Shown: positions 5,411 to 13,663 of the stretch, piece by piece
Layout of the letters: each line of letters opens with the position of its first letter
Numbering within the stretch: the stretch's first letter is position 1
Virus record (IMG/VR): IMGVR_UViG_3300030012_002523
Location: 1-21,536 of that record
DNA: 21,536 nucleotides
Reading direction: 5' to 3' (one strand)
Source of the DNA: a virus
The notes under the pieces: generated by a model
Databases searched by the model: none
Told to the model about the DNA's origin: nothing
What the model saw: the letters and a program-made list of their open reading frames with translations, nothing else
Translations under genes and position numbers: made by a program

Positions 5411-5430
5411 AATTTAATCTAATTTAATCT
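5411..5430 (+). repeat. Tandem 10-bp repeat just before groEL
   Basis: AATTTAATCT occurs twice back to back and ends one base before the groEL ATG at 5432. It forms most of the 28-base gap after the preceding stop. It may act as an A/U-rich translation-enhancing leader or a binding site. It could also be chance in AT-rich sequence. Confidence 0.55.
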
Positions 5431-5431
5431 A

Positions 5432-6976
5432 ATGCAAAACTCACAAGAAATAGTGAAGCATTTGAATTTTGGCAGCGATGCTCAAGATAAAGTGTTCACT
5501 GGTATTACTAAACTCACAAAAGCCGTTAGCTCTACACTTGGAGCTAGCGGTAAATGTGTTATCCTGGAAGACTTCATGGGAAGACCTATGATTACAAAAG
5601 ATGGTGTTACTGTAGCTAACTCAGTAAACCTTCACGATCCAGTTGAAAACATAGGTGCTACGCTAATAAAAGAAGCAGCTAGAAAAACAGTTAGCGAAGC
5701 AGGTGATGGCACAACAACGGCTACAGTTCTTGCTCAAGCTATATTAAAAGAAGCTAAAGACTATAAAGGATCTTTACGTGATATTAAAAATGATATTAAT
5801 AAAGCTTATGAAAAAACTGTAAACTATTTAAACAAAGTGTCTATACCTGTTGAAGGTAAAATGATAGATCAAGTAGCTGCAATATCTTCAAACAATGATA
5901 AAGAACTTGGAGATATTATAGGTGAAGCATTTAAAAAAGTAGGTAAAAACGGTACGGTTTTTATGGATCCAGACGGTGCAGAAGAAACAAGTGTTGAAGT
6001 TGTATCTGGTTCTCAAATAAACCAAGGTTATGCAAATCCTAATTTTGTCACAGATGTTACTAAGCAAAACGTTACACTAGAAAAACCTCTAGTATTATTA
6101 GTATCATCACCTATAACTACTGTAAGAAAAATACAAACAGTATTAGAATATGCAGTAACAAACAACAGAAGCATACTTATAATTGGTGAACTTGAAAAAC
6201 AACCAATGAGTGCTTTGGTTATGAATAAAATTAAAGGTAATATTAAAGCTAATGTAGTTGCACCTCCAGGATTTAACTTTTGGAAAAAAGACTTTTTAGA
6301 TGATATTGCCGCGGTAACAGGTGCTACTCATATAAATGAAGAGTATGGCGATGACGTAGATTTAATTACACCAGATATGCTTGGCGAGTGTGAAAGAGCT
6401 ATATCTGATTCTAAATCAACTGTACTTAAAGTATCTAGCATACCTGATGTTGCTAAAGAAAGAATTAAGACAATAGAAGATCAACTAAGTTCTAACGCGC
6501 CAAGTTTAAAAACCGAAAAACTACAAGAACGTTTAGGCGTTTTATCAGGAAATGTAGCGGTTATAACTGTGGGCGCAAACTCTGATGTAGAGTTAAAAGA
6601 AAAGAAAGATAGAGTTGATGACGCGATACACGCTACTAAAGCAGCTATAAAAGAAGGTATAGTTTCAGGTGGTGGTGTTGCTCTTTTAAATGCTGCACAA
6701 AAATTAAGTGGTAGTAATGAAGGTGAAAAAATATTTATTAAAGCTATAAAATCACCTTATAAAACTATACTTAATAATGCGGGTTTAGAAAACATATCCG
6801 AACCTAATAAAAAAGGTTGGGGTACAAATGTTGTTACTGGTAAATCAGCAAATATGATTAAGTCTGGAATTATAGATCCAGTGCTAGTAACTAAAACGGC
6901 TTTAAAAAATGCCGTGTCTGTGGCAACTACAATATTATCAACTGACTGTGTAATCAATAATATGAGAGAACAATGA
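5432..6976 (+). CDS. groEL: Chaperonin GroEL, 60-kDa family
   Basis: This is a complete chaperonin subunit that would form an ATP-driven protein-folding ring. Diagnostic stretches are 'ITKDGVTVAN' (D57, matching E. coli D52), 'EAGDGTTTATVLAQAIL' (D92, matching D87) and 'DDAIHATKAAIKEGIVSGGGVALL' (D397, matching D398). All three ATP-site acidic residues are therefore present and it should hydrolyse ATP. At 514 residues it is shorter than the usual ~545 and lacks the Gly-Gly-Met tail, ending 'DCVINNMREQ'. The N-terminus is also divergent. It overlaps the GroES gene by 4 bases (ATGA). Its place inside the virion operon suggests it folds capsid or fibre proteins, as T4 gp31 does with host GroEL. 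Host-derived or phage-lineage origin cannot be decided here. Confidence 0.96.
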   Translation: MQNSQEIVKHLNFGSDAQDKVFTGITKLTKAVSSTLGASGKCVILEDFMGRPMITKDGVTVANSVNLHDPVENIGATLIKEAARKTVSEAGDGTTTATVLAQAILKEAKDYKGSLRDIKNDINKAYEKTVNYLNKVSIPVEGKMIDQVAAISSNNDKELGDIIGEAFKKVGKNGTVFMDPDGAEETSVEVVSGSQINQGYANPNFVTDVTKQNVTLEKPLVLLVSSPITTVRKIQTVLEYAVTNNRSILIIGELEKQPMSALVMNKIKGNIKANVVAPPGFNFWKKDFLDDIAAVTGATHINEEYGDDVDLITPDMLGECERAISDSKSTVLKVSSIPDVAKERIKTIEDQLSSNAPSLKTEKLQERLGVLSGNVAVITVGANSDVELKEKKDRVDDAIHATKAAIKEGIVSGGGVALLNAAQKLSGSNEGEKIFIKAIKSPYKTILNNAGLENISEPNKKGWGTNVVTGKSANMIKSGIIDPVLVTKTALKNAVSVATTILSTDCVINNMREQ

Positions 6977-7233
6977 AAGCAGTTGGATTATTTATAGTTG
7001 TAGAAGAAATAAAAGAAAAACCTACTAAAACAAAAGGTGGTTTACTTTTAACAGATAAAATAAAAGAAGATATTAGATACCGCAAAGGTATTATTAAATC
7101 TGCTGGAAGTTTAGTCGAAGGTGTTAAAGATGGTGATAATATATATTACGACAAACACGCAGGCTTTAATGTAGAAGTAGATGATAAAATATTTTTAGTT
7201 ATAAAACAGCATGACGTTGTTATAGTATTATGA
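6973..7233 (+). CDS. groES: Co-chaperonin GroES-like, single domain (86 aa)
   Basis: This lid protein would cap the GroEL ring. The order of elements matches GroES: an N-terminal strand 'VGLFIVVEEI', a mobile loop with 'KTKGGLLLTD' (residues 19-28) where GGLLL corresponds to the GGIVL hydrophobic tripeptide region of E. coli GroES, then 'RKGIIKSAGSLVEGVKDGDNIYYDKHAGFNVEVDDKIFLVIKQHDVVIVL', matching the GroES barrel 'GEVLAVG...VGDIVIF...VL...DILAIV'. It is slightly short (86 against ~97), with a shortened roof loop. It overlaps groEL and the following gene by 4 bases each, so the three are probably translationally coupled. The gene order groEL-groES is the reverse of the usual bacterial groES-groEL. 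Confidence 0.88.
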   Translation: MKAVGLFIVVEEIKEKPTKTKGGLLLTDKIKEDIRYRKGIIKSAGSLVEGVKDGDNIYYDKHAGFNVEVDDKIFLVIKQHDVVIVL

Positions 7234-7676
7234 GAAAGCTAGAAGCCAAAGATGTTAAAAATATTGGCTTATTTAAACACTATCGCATAGTTAGAAAGTG
7301 GGCTTGTAAAAATAATAACTTAAATGATGCTGATCTAGAGCTTTTAATTTATTTTGATTGCATGGATCTTTTCACACGTCAAGACTTTTTAAACGGAACT
7401 TATACATATTCTTGGGATAAAAGAAGATGGCAAAGGTTAGTAAGAGAAGGTTGGATCGTTGTTTGGAGACATAAAAATAACACAACACAAAAATATAACT
7501 TATACAAAACTTCGGTTAAGTGTAAGCTTTTGATAAACAAAATATATAGAATATTACTAGGTCAAGAAGATTTACCTACAAGCAAACAGCGTAATGTTAT
7601 TATGCAAGGTAAAACATATACTGACAAAGTAATGAGAAAAGCAATAGAACTAATTAACAAAGATAAAACTAGATAA
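7230..7676 (+). CDS. Probable winged-helix protein (148 aa)
   Basis: Residues 13-60 ('IGLFKHYRIVRKWACKNNNLNDADLELLIYFDCMDLFTRQDF') followed by 'WDKRRWQRLVREGWIVVWRHKNNTTQKYNLYKTS' look like a helix-turn-helix with a two-strand wing: helices, a recognition-like segment around 'DKRRWQRLVREGWI', then a hairpin ending in 'YNLYKTS'. This is a fold-level reading; no named family is assigned. The tail is basic ('DKVMRKAIELINKDKTR'). It overlaps the GroES gene by 4 bases, so it is co-expressed with the chaperonins. It may be a DNA-binding regulator of the virion genes, or a virion protein using the same fold. Confidence 0.55.
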   Translation: MRKLEAKDVKNIGLFKHYRIVRKWACKNNNLNDADLELLIYFDCMDLFTRQDFLNGTYTYSWDKRRWQRLVREGWIVVWRHKNNTTQKYNLYKTSVKCKLLINKIYRILLGQEDLPTSKQRNVIMQGKTYTDKVMRKAIELINKDKTR

Positions 7677-7688
7677 AACAAAATTAAA

Positions 7689-8309
7689 ATGGCATACGGA
7701 GATATAAATACCGCAGATCGCTCAAGAAACAGAACATACAGAGAAAAAAATGGTGTAGAAACTGTTAATAGAGCTGTATTAATAAAAGACGCAAGTACTA
7801 AAGGTAGTGCAGCAATAAACTTTTTAAGTGACACTTTAGATTTACAAAATATAACACTTGTTGATGCATCTAATAGAGCTGGAGTATATGTAGGAACCCA
7901 AGGTGATCTATGTGTATTACTTTCTGGGCAAAGTCAACCTATAGCTACAGGATCAGCAACAGCTACAGTTAGTAATAAATTACAAGATAATACTAAAAAT
8001 TTTTCTATTACTATAGGAGGTACAGGAAATGGAACTGATATTAAAATACAAAAAAGAGATATAGTAGTTAATACTACAGATTCAACATCTGCTTTTGTTT
8101 CACAGATAAGTGGTGGAACAAGTGGAAATACTCTTGAATTAGTAGACGTTAGTAACTCTTCTTCCAATATAATGGCAAGTGGTGAAGAATATGAAATATA
8201 CAGGGCTATATTATTTCAAAATGTAGCTGCTGGATCTTTTTTACCAATACAAGTAGATAGAATATTTGCTTTAGGTACAACTGCAGATGATATAATTGCA
8301 ATATACTAA
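7689..8309 (+). CDS. Virion decoration or fibre-like protein (206 aa)
   Basis: Residues 1-35 are polar ('INTADRSRNRTYREKNGVETVNRAVLIKD'), the middle is Thr/Ser/Asn/Gly-rich and beta-like (about 90-165), and the C-terminus 'ILFQNVAAGSFLPIQVDRIFALGTTADDIIAIY' is a pattern common at the end of small phage surface proteins, where a strand-rich domain packs as a trimer or on the capsid. No membrane segments, cysteine motifs or catalytic residues are seen. It sits directly before a 47-residue gene and the big fibre. It could be a head decoration protein, a tail-appendage base or a fibre connector. The structural assignment is by composition and context. Confidence 0.55.
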   Translation: MAYGDINTADRSRNRTYREKNGVETVNRAVLIKDASTKGSAAINFLSDTLDLQNITLVDASNRAGVYVGTQGDLCVLLSGQSQPIATGSATATVSNKLQDNTKNFSITIGGTGNGTDIKIQKRDIVVNTTDSTSAFVSQISGGTSGNTLELVDVSNSSSNIMASGEEYEIYRAILFQNVAAGSFLPIQVDRIFALGTTADDIIAIY

Positions 8310-8312
8310 GTT

Positions 8313-8456
8313 ATGAGTATAATAGGTAATAAAATATTATTAACATATTGGCGTAATGTACGTAACCTTGTAGAAGAAGTTTTTAACTTATTTGCAGATA
8401 ACACTGAAATAAAAGCTGACAGCACTATATTTTCTGCTGACGATACAATAATGTAA
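8313..8456 (+). CDS. Very small phage protein between structural genes (47 aa)
   Basis: ATG 8313, TAA 8454-8456. It begins MSIIGNKILLTYWRNVRNLV and continues 'EEVFNLFADNTEIKADSTIFSADDTIM'. The N-terminal half is a helix candidate with a basic face; the C-terminal half is acidic. It begins 3 bases after the previous stop and ends 16 bases before the fibre ATG, so it fits the operon exactly. No family is recognised; a small virion linker or assembly cofactor is possible. Confidence 0.55.
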   Translation: MSIIGNKILLTYWRNVRNLVEEVFNLFADNTEIKADSTIFSADDTIM

Positions 8457-8472
8457 AAAATTAAAATAAAAA

Positions 8473-11400
8473 ATGGCTAAACAATCAATAAATATAGGCT
8501 CTTCCGCTAATGACGGCACCGGAACTCCTTTGAGAGATGCATTTGATATATGCAACGACAATTTTACAGAAATATACGCTGTCAACGGTGGTTCAGCTGC
8601 TTTTCCTAGTTTAGGTTCTGCAGGGCAAATACTACAAGTAAATTCAGGTGGAAGTGCATTAGAGTTTGCCGCTGCTTCAACTGGTATAGCTGGTATAGTA
8701 GAAGGTACAAATTTTACTGGATCTATAATAGTTGGTCATGAAACTACTGGTACTTTAAATGCTGCTCAAAATAATACTGCTCTTGGTATAAACGCAATGG
8801 ACGCTATAACAACTGGTGATAGCAATGTTGTTATAGGTTTTGACGCTGGTACGGCTTTAACTACTGCTAGTAACAATGTACTTATAGGTAAAGATGCTGG
8901 TAAAGGTACTGGTAATCCTGGTACAACTATAGCTATAGGTCAAGGTGTTTTATCGGCTTCAAGTGTAGTAACTGGCTCTGTATTTATTGGAAATTATATG
9001 GCTGCTAACTGTACTTCAGGAGCAGGTTCAACTGTAGCTATTGGTACAAACTGTTTATCGGTTACTGGCTATAGCGGATCAAATAATGTTGTGCTGGGTC
9101 ATCAAGCTGGAAACAACTTAAGTACAGGTGAAGAAAATGTTGTAGTAGGTAGCTTAGCGGGTGATGCTTTAACAACAGGTGGTAAAAACGTAGCTATGGG
9201 CTATCAAGCGCTAGGCGCTGAAGATGCTCACGGGCATAATGTAGCTATAGGTTGGTATGCACTAAGCTCTTTAGATGCAGGTGCTAATGCTCATAATGTA
9301 GCTATAGGTTATAACGCAGCAGACAGTATGACTACTGGTGTAGAAAATACAATAATTGGAGCAGAAGCAGGAAGTGGTTTTACTATTGGTAATTATAACG
9401 TAGCTTTAGGTCGTAACGCTTTAAAAACATCAGTTGATGGTGATTATAATACAGCTATTGGTTACAAAGCGCTAGAAGATTACGAAGACGGAGATGGTAA
9501 TGGCCACAATACAGCTGTAGGAGCAAATTCGCAATTAAATGCTACAACCGGTGAGTTTAATACAAGCTTAGGAAGTGGAAGTATGGGCACAGGTGTTGTT
9601 ACTGGAGATGGTAATGTTTCTATAGGTTACTTAAGTGGTAACGCTTTAACAGGAGGAAGTTCTAATACTTTGCTTGGAAGACAAGCTGGTAACGCTTTAA
9701 CAACAGGTAATCAAAACGTTGCTATTGGTAGATATGCTTTAGAAGACGAAGACGCGCACGGTAGAAATGTAGCTATAGGCCACGAAGCTTTAAGAAATCA
9801 AGATGCTGGAGCTGATGGTTACAACGTTGCTATTGGGTATGAAACAGGTGTAAATATTTCTACAGGAACACTTAATACATTAGTAGGTGGAGGTTTTTGT
9901 GCAGACGCTTTAACTTCAGGCGCTAGAAATGTTGCTATAGGTTACTTAGCTTTAAGCACTGAAGACGCTCATGGTAAAAACGTAGCTGTTGGATATGGAT
10001 CTTTATTTTTCTTAAATGCTGGAGCAGATGGTTATAATACTGCTATAGGATATCAGGCTGGTACATCAGTAACTACCGGTGTAAATAACACTTTTGTTGG
10101 AGCAGACGCTAGTACAATTACAACTGGTAGTAATAATATTGTTATAGGCGCAAACGCTGCTGCTTCTGCAAATAGCGTAAGCAACGAAATAACTTTAGGT
10201 GACTCAAATGTTAACCTACTTAGAATACCAGGTTTAGGATCATCAGATGGTCACGTATTAACTTACAGCTCATCATCAGGTGGTATAGTATTAGCTGCTG
10301 CTTCAGGCGGTGGTGTTAGTGGTAAAGTAGAAGGTACTAATTTTACTGGTTCTATTATAGTAGGTCACAGCACAACAGGTACTTTAAGTAGTGCTGAAAA
10401 TAATACAGCATTAGGTTTAGCTGCTATGGATGCTATAACATCAGGTGATAGTAATATAGCTATTGGTAGTTCAGCACTTACAGCTTTAACAGAAGGTGGT
10501 AAAAACACTGCTATTGGTCATCTTGCAGGTGATGCAATTACTAGTGGTGGAGATAATATAGCTATTGGTCATCAAGCTTTAAGCGCTGAAGACACTGGGT
10601 CTAGAAGTATAGCTATAGGTAATGATGCTTTACTTGTTCAAAATAATGACGCTCAAAATGTTAATATTGCAGTAGGTTATTTTGCAGGAAGAGGAGTTAC
10701 TACTGGTCAACATAACATACTTATAGGTGGTGAAGCTGGAGAAGCTTGTACAACTGCAGCTAGAAACGTTTTTGTCGGTCATCAAGCTGGACACACTACT
10801 AACAACGCGGTTGCAGATTTAGTTGCTATTGGTTACCAAGCTGCTCATAGTGCAGCATCAGGTAGTAATGTTCATATAGGTAGAGAATCTGGTAGAAGTA
10901 ATTCAGGTAATGGTTTTGTTGGTGTAGGTTTAAAATCAGGATATTCAAATACTTCAGGTTCTTGGAACACAATTTTAGGTTATTTTGCTCACTATTCTAA
11001 TACAACAGGTATACAAAATGTTGTAGTTGGTACAGAGGCTGGGTATAATAACACACAAAATGATAATATTTTTATAGGTTACCAATCTGGTTATGGTCAA
11101 GTAGGTACTTCAGGCTCTGATGATAATATTGTTATCGGTACACAAGCTAAATATAAAAATACAACTAATTTCCAAAAAAATGTTTTAGTAGGTTATCAAG
11201 CAGCTTATAATACAGAAGCAACGGCTTACAATTATAATGTTACACTCGGTTATCAAGCTAATTATAACAGTGGGGTAAATTTTGATAGTGTAGCAATAGG
11301 TTATCACGCAGGTTATGCTGATAGTTCAGAGGGTAGTGTTATTATAGGTTATAATGCACAAAACGGAACAATGACAGGTGATTTTAACACTATTATTGGA

Positions 11401-11853
11401 AAAAATGCTAAAGTTGGAGCTTCTTCTGTAACAGGCTCAAATAATACAGTAATAGGTTATAATGCCGCTTCGTCTGCAGTAGACGTAGATAATGAAATAA
11501 CATTAGGAAATAGTAGTATATCAGCTATTAGAGCACAAGTAACATCAATAAGCTCGCTATCAGATAAGCGTGATAAAAAAGATATTAAAGATTCTACATA
11601 TGGATTAGATTTTGTTGACAGTTTAAAACCTGTAACGTTTGAGTGGGATCAAAGAGATGGTAATAGATCAGGTGTAAAAGACGTAGGATTTATTGCTCAG
11701 GATTTACAAGAAGTTGACGATGAATTTACAAGATTAGTATATGAAAGTAATCCTGATAGATTAGAAGCAACATACGGTAGATTAATACCAATATTAGTAA
11801 AAGCAGTTCAAGATCTTTCTGCTAAAGTAAAAGAGTTAGAAAACAAACAATAA
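8473..11853 (+). CDS. Large tail fibre with YadA-like repeats and S74 intramolecular chaperone (1126 aa)
   Basis: This is probably the main trimeric receptor-binding fibre. The N-terminus 'QSINIGSSANDGTGTPLRDAFDICNDNFTEIYA' is a known phage fibre anchor pattern. Residues ~95-570 and ~630-1010 are two long arrays of YadA-head-like 'NVAIGxxAL...TTGxxN' repeats. Each array is introduced by the same module (V76 onward and V619 onward, both 'VEGTNFTGSIIVGHxTTGTL'), so the protein contains an internal duplication of about 543 residues. The C-terminus is a Peptidase_S74 / endosialidase-type chaperone starting at S1030 ('SDKRDKKDIKD'), with 'VGFIAQDLQEV' and a final coiled coil 'LVKAVQDLSAKVKELENK'. 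Such domains trimerise the fibre and then cut themselves off before the motif's Ser, leaving ~1029 residues on the virion (family knowledge, not shown here). Confidence 0.9.
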   Translation: MAKQSINIGSSANDGTGTPLRDAFDICNDNFTEIYAVNGGSAAFPSLGSAGQILQVNSGGSALEFAAASTGIAGIVEGTNFTGSIIVGHETTGTLNAAQNNTALGINAMDAITTGDSNVVIGFDAGTALTTASNNVLIGKDAGKGTGNPGTTIAIGQGVLSASSVVTGSVFIGNYMAANCTSGAGSTVAIGTNCLSVTGYSGSNNVVLGHQAGNNLSTGEENVVVGSLAGDALTTGGKNVAMGYQALGAEDAHGHNVAIGWYALSSLDAGANAHNVAIGYNAADSMTTGVENTIIGAEAGSGFTIGNYNVALGRNALKTSVDGDYNTAIGYKALEDYEDGDGNGHNTAVGANSQLNATTGEFNTSLGSGSMGTGVVTGDGNVSIGYLSGNALTGGSSNTLLGRQAGNALTTGNQNVAIGRYALEDEDAHGRNVAIGHEALRNQDAGADGYNVAIGYETGVNISTGTLNTLVGGGFCADALTSGARNVAIGYLALSTEDAHGKNVAVGYGSLFFLNAGADGYNTAIGYQAGTSVTTGVNNTFVGADASTITTGSNNIVIGANAAASANSVSNEITLGDSNVNLLRIPGLGSSDGHVLTYSSSSGGIVLAAASGGGVSGKVEGTNFTGSIIVGHSTTGTLSSAENNTALGLAAMDAITSGDSNIAIGSSALTALTEGGKNTAIGHLAGDAITSGGDNIAIGHQALSAEDTGSRSIAIGNDALLVQNNDAQNVNIAVGYFAGRGVTTGQHNILIGGEAGEACTTAARNVFVGHQAGHTTNNAVADLVAIGYQAAHSAASGSNVHIGRESGRSNSGNGFVGVGLKSGYSNTSGSWNTILGYFAHYSNTTGIQNVVVGTEAGYNNTQNDNIFIGYQSGYGQVGTSGSDDNIVIGTQAKYKNTTNFQKNVLVGYQAAYNTEATAYNYNVTLGYQANYNSGVNFDSVAIGYHAGYADSSEGSVIIGYNAQNGTMTGDFNTIIGKNAKVGASSVTGSNNTVIGYNAASSAVDVDNEITLGNSSISAIRAQVTSISSLSDKRDKKDIKDSTYGLDFVDSLKPVTFEWDQRDGNRSGVKDVGFIAQDLQEVDDEFTRLVYESNPDRLEATYGRLIPILVKAVQDLSAKVKELENKQ

Positions 11854-11861
11854 TAAAAAAA

Positions 11862-12119
11862 ATGTATAAAAACACAATTACATCAGAAAACACACCAAAT
11901 GATCACAAAGCAGTAGTTGTAAATCAAATAAACGATCAACTAGTAAAAGCCGCAGATGAAGATACTACAGAAGAGCAATTACAAGCAATTAAAGATCACT
12001 TTAAATGGTTGTTAGCAAACGACTTTTATAAAAACGAATGTAGTGCTGAACAGATAACTAGCATGGAGTCTTATTTACCAGCTAATTATAAAGACGGTTA
12101 CGAAGATTTACCTAGTTAA
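11862..12119 (+). CDS. Small acidic protein, unknown (85 aa)
   Basis: The protein is 85 residues and mostly helical in appearance: 'HKAVVVNQINDQLVKAADEDTTEEQLQAIKDHFKWLLAND' (about 15-54), then 'CSAEQITSMESYLPANYKDGYEDLPS'. It is acidic overall, in contrast to the lysine-rich cluster upstream. It starts 8 bases after the fibre stop. Position directly after a fibre gene is where fibre-assembly chaperones often sit in phages, but the fibre already carries its own S74 chaperone, so that role is only a possibility. Confidence 0.7.
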   Translation: MYKNTITSENTPNDHKAVVVNQINDQLVKAADEDTTEEQLQAIKDHFKWLLANDFYKNECSAEQITSMESYLPANYKDGYEDLPS

Positions 12120-12145
12120 AATTAATAATTTTTTAAAAAAACAAA

Positions 12146-12373
12146 ATGGAAGAATACACGCAAGAACAAGCAACGTTTGACGTAGCGGCATCAATGGATA
12201 ATATTGTAATATGCGAAACTATACAAGCTATTGCTGAATCTGATAGAACTGAAGAGCAAGCTGGAGATTTATTTAGAAGCGAAGGTCATTTAAGATTAAA
12301 AATGGCAGTGCCTTTATTTGTATCTACACTTTCCTCTGATCAAAAATCTCGTATTGAAGCTTTAAATTTGTAA
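12146..12373 (+). CDS. Small acidic helical protein, unknown (75 aa)
   Basis: The protein begins MEEYTQEQATFDVAASMDNI and is probably all helical ('VICETIQAIAESDRTEEQAGDLFRSEGHLRLKMAVPLFVSTLSSDQKSRIEALNL'). Charge and length resemble the preceding 85-aa protein and both contain 'TEEQ' segments, but no real alignment is visible. It lies 26 bases after that gene and 6 bases before the next. No motif or family is recognised. Confidence 0.7.
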   Translation: MEEYTQEQATFDVAASMDNIVICETIQAIAESDRTEEQAGDLFRSEGHLRLKMAVPLFVSTLSSDQKSRIEALNL

Positions 12374-12379
12374 TACAAA

Positions 12380-12670
12380 ATGGCTAAGCTAAATAAAAGT
12401 AAAATGGCTTGTAATAAGCCAAAGCGAACACCTAAGCATAAAACTAAATCACACGTAGTCAAAGCTTGTTCTGGTGGTGTTCAGAAAATTATAAGGTTTG
12501 GTCAGCAAGGCAAAAAAGTTGGTTCGCTTTCTGGTACTGCAGGTAAACCTAAAAAAGGCGAGTCTGCTCGTATGAAAGCTAAAAGAAAAAGTTTTAAAGC
12601 AAGACACGCTAAAAACATAGCTAAAGGTAAATTAAGCGCAGCTTACTGGGCTGATAAAGTTAAATGGTAA
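12380..12670 (+). CDS. Conserved-looking small basic phage protein (96 aa)
   Basis: This is a strongly basic protein with an ordered pattern: 'CNKPKRTPKHKTKSHVVKACSGGVQKIIRFGQQGKKVG' (11-48), a Gly/Lys linker, then 'ESARMKAKRKSFKARHAKNIAKGKLSAAYWADKVKW' to the C-terminus. The 'SHVVK...IIRFGQQG...RRKSFKARH...SAAYWADxxKW' arrangement is one I recall as widespread in marine phage genomes among virion-module genes, with no known function. Two cysteines (C11, C30) and several His could bind metal. The tryptophan-ended tail overlaps the holin gene start. A DNA- or capsid-binding role is inferred from charge. Confidence 0.75.
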   Translation: MAKLNKSKMACNKPKRTPKHKTKSHVVKACSGGVQKIIRFGQQGKKVGSLSGTAGKPKKGESARMKAKRKSFKARHAKNIAKGKLSAAYWADKVKW

Positions 12671-13134
12671 TGAGCGATAAAAAGAAAAAGTTTAAAGACA
12701 CAACTGTAGGTAAATTATTGTTAGGAGCAGCTGGTATGATTAATCCAGCACTTGGTAGTGTACTTGAAGGAGTTGTATCACCTAAAGAAGCCATAGCTGA
12801 AATAACTAAGGCAGATGTTTCTAATGAGGATAAAATAAAATTACAACAATTAATATACGAACAACAAAATAAAGAAATAGAAGCCATAACGACTCGTTGG
12901 CAAGCAGATAGTATGTCTGATTCTTGGCTTTCTAAAAATGTACGTCCTTTAGTTTTAGTATGGTGTATATGTATATTTTCTTTAGCTGGAATATTAGATA
13001 GTGTTGAATCTATACCTTTTAACATAGGTGTTACATGGAACGACACTTTCGAGAAGGTTATGATGGCGGTCGTTTTAGCCTATTTCGGAGGTCGCACGAC
13101 AGAAAAGGCTACAAATGTTTTTAAAAGTAAATAA
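12670..13134 (+). CDS. Holin-like protein with up to three membrane segments (154 aa)
   Basis: This resembles the 3-TM holin family of gene-transfer agents and phages. A first hydrophobic segment is near 'VGKLLLGAAGMINPALGSVLEGVV'. A helical linker follows ('NEDKIKLQQLIYEQQNKEIEAITTRWQADSMSDSWLSKNVRP'), including the typical 'RWQADxxSDSWLSKxxRP' signature. Two more membrane segments follow, 'LVLVWCICIFSLAGILDSV' and 'FEKVMMAVVLAYFGGRTTEK'. It would sit in the host inner membrane and release lysis enzymes or assist lysis timing. No endolysin gene is seen nearby. I chose the ATG at 12670, which shares its first base with the previous TAA as at other junctions here. An ATG at 12664 would add two residues and a 7-base overlap. 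Confidence 0.75.
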   Translation: MSDKKKKFKDTTVGKLLLGAAGMINPALGSVLEGVVSPKEAIAEITKADVSNEDKIKLQQLIYEQQNKEIEAITTRWQADSMSDSWLSKNVRPLVLVWCICIFSLAGILDSVESIPFNIGVTWNDTFEKVMMAVVLAYFGGRTTEKATNVFKSK

Positions 13135-13191
13135 AGTATATTATAAGTGATTAATATATAGTAAATTAAATAATAATTAAATAAAATCAAA

Positions 13192-13452
13192 ATGAGTAAA
13201 AAAATTGAAGAAAAAGAACTAGAGCAGTTAAGAGCTCAAGAATCTACTAAATTAAAATTAATATCTGATATAGGTGTTGTAGAAGCTCAAAAGCACGAAC
13301 TACTTCATGCATTTGCAGAAGTTGTAGGTAAGTCAAAAGAGCTAAACGCTACTCTTGAAGAAAAATACGGTAAAATAACTGTAAACCTTGAAGACGGATC
13401 TTACGAAGAAATCGTAGAAGAAGAAGTTGAAGAAGATGGCGAAGCTAATTAG
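13192..13452 (+). CDS. Coiled-coil acidic protein, unknown (86 aa)
   Basis: Residues 1-60 form a clear helical coiled-coil candidate ('KIEEKELEQLRAQESTKLKLISDIGVVEAQKHELLHAFAEVVGKSKELNATLEEKYG'), followed by 'KITVNLEDGSYEEI' and a poly-Glu-like tail ('VEEEVEEDGEAN'). No function is recognised. It follows the only longer gap of this stretch (57 bases at 13135-13191, almost pure A/T), where a promoter for the downstream packaging genes could lie, although no copy of the leftward T7-like element is present. The next gene starts inside its 3' end. Confidence 0.75.
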   Translation: MSKKIEEKELEQLRAQESTKLKLISDIGVVEAQKHELLHAFAEVVGKSKELNATLEEKYGKITVNLEDGSYEEIVEEEVEEDGEAN

Positions 13453-13663
13453 AAAAATAAGCATAGGCGCAGATTATAAAAATGAAGCAATGCATTACTC
13501 CGTAGGCCAACAAGTTTACGGAGGCCATTGCATATCTGATATATTACACGATCAAAAAGACGGATCATATAATATATATATCAAAAAAAACAATGAAGTC
13601 ATACCTTGGAAAAAATTTAATTCTAATATGGCTATATCAATTGAATATAATCTAGAATATTAA
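13436..13663 (+). CDS. Small protein of unknown function (75 aa)
   Basis: I use the ATG at 13436 (MAKLIRKISIGADYKNEAMH), which overlaps the preceding gene by 17 bases. An upstream TTG at 13427 is in frame but less likely. The protein looks beta-rich: 'HYSVGQQVYGGHCISDILHDQKDGSYNIYIKKNNEVIPWKKFNSNMAISIEYNLEY'. The mix of short strands and turns is compatible with a small barrel. Its stop TAA overlaps the next ATG by one base, tying it to the double GroES-like gene. No family is recognised. Confidence 0.7.
   Translation: MAKLIRKISIGADYKNEAMHYSVGQQVYGGHCISDILHDQKDGSYNIYIKKNNEVIPWKKFNSNMAISIEYNLEY

Noticed and set aside
8473-11853. Possible CRISPR-like or satellite repeats
   Set aside because: The periodicity is protein-coding in frame (YadA-type repeat), with variable unit length and no identical DNA repeats with unique spacers.
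12664-12669. Earlier ATG for the holin-like gene
   Set aside because: It adds only two residues and a 7-base overlap; the TAATG junction at 12668-12672 matches other junctions in this genome.
13427-13435. TTG start adding three residues (MKK) to the 75-aa gene
   Set aside because: An ATG is available at 13436, and the TTG reading lies in a poly-Glu codon tract of the previous gene.
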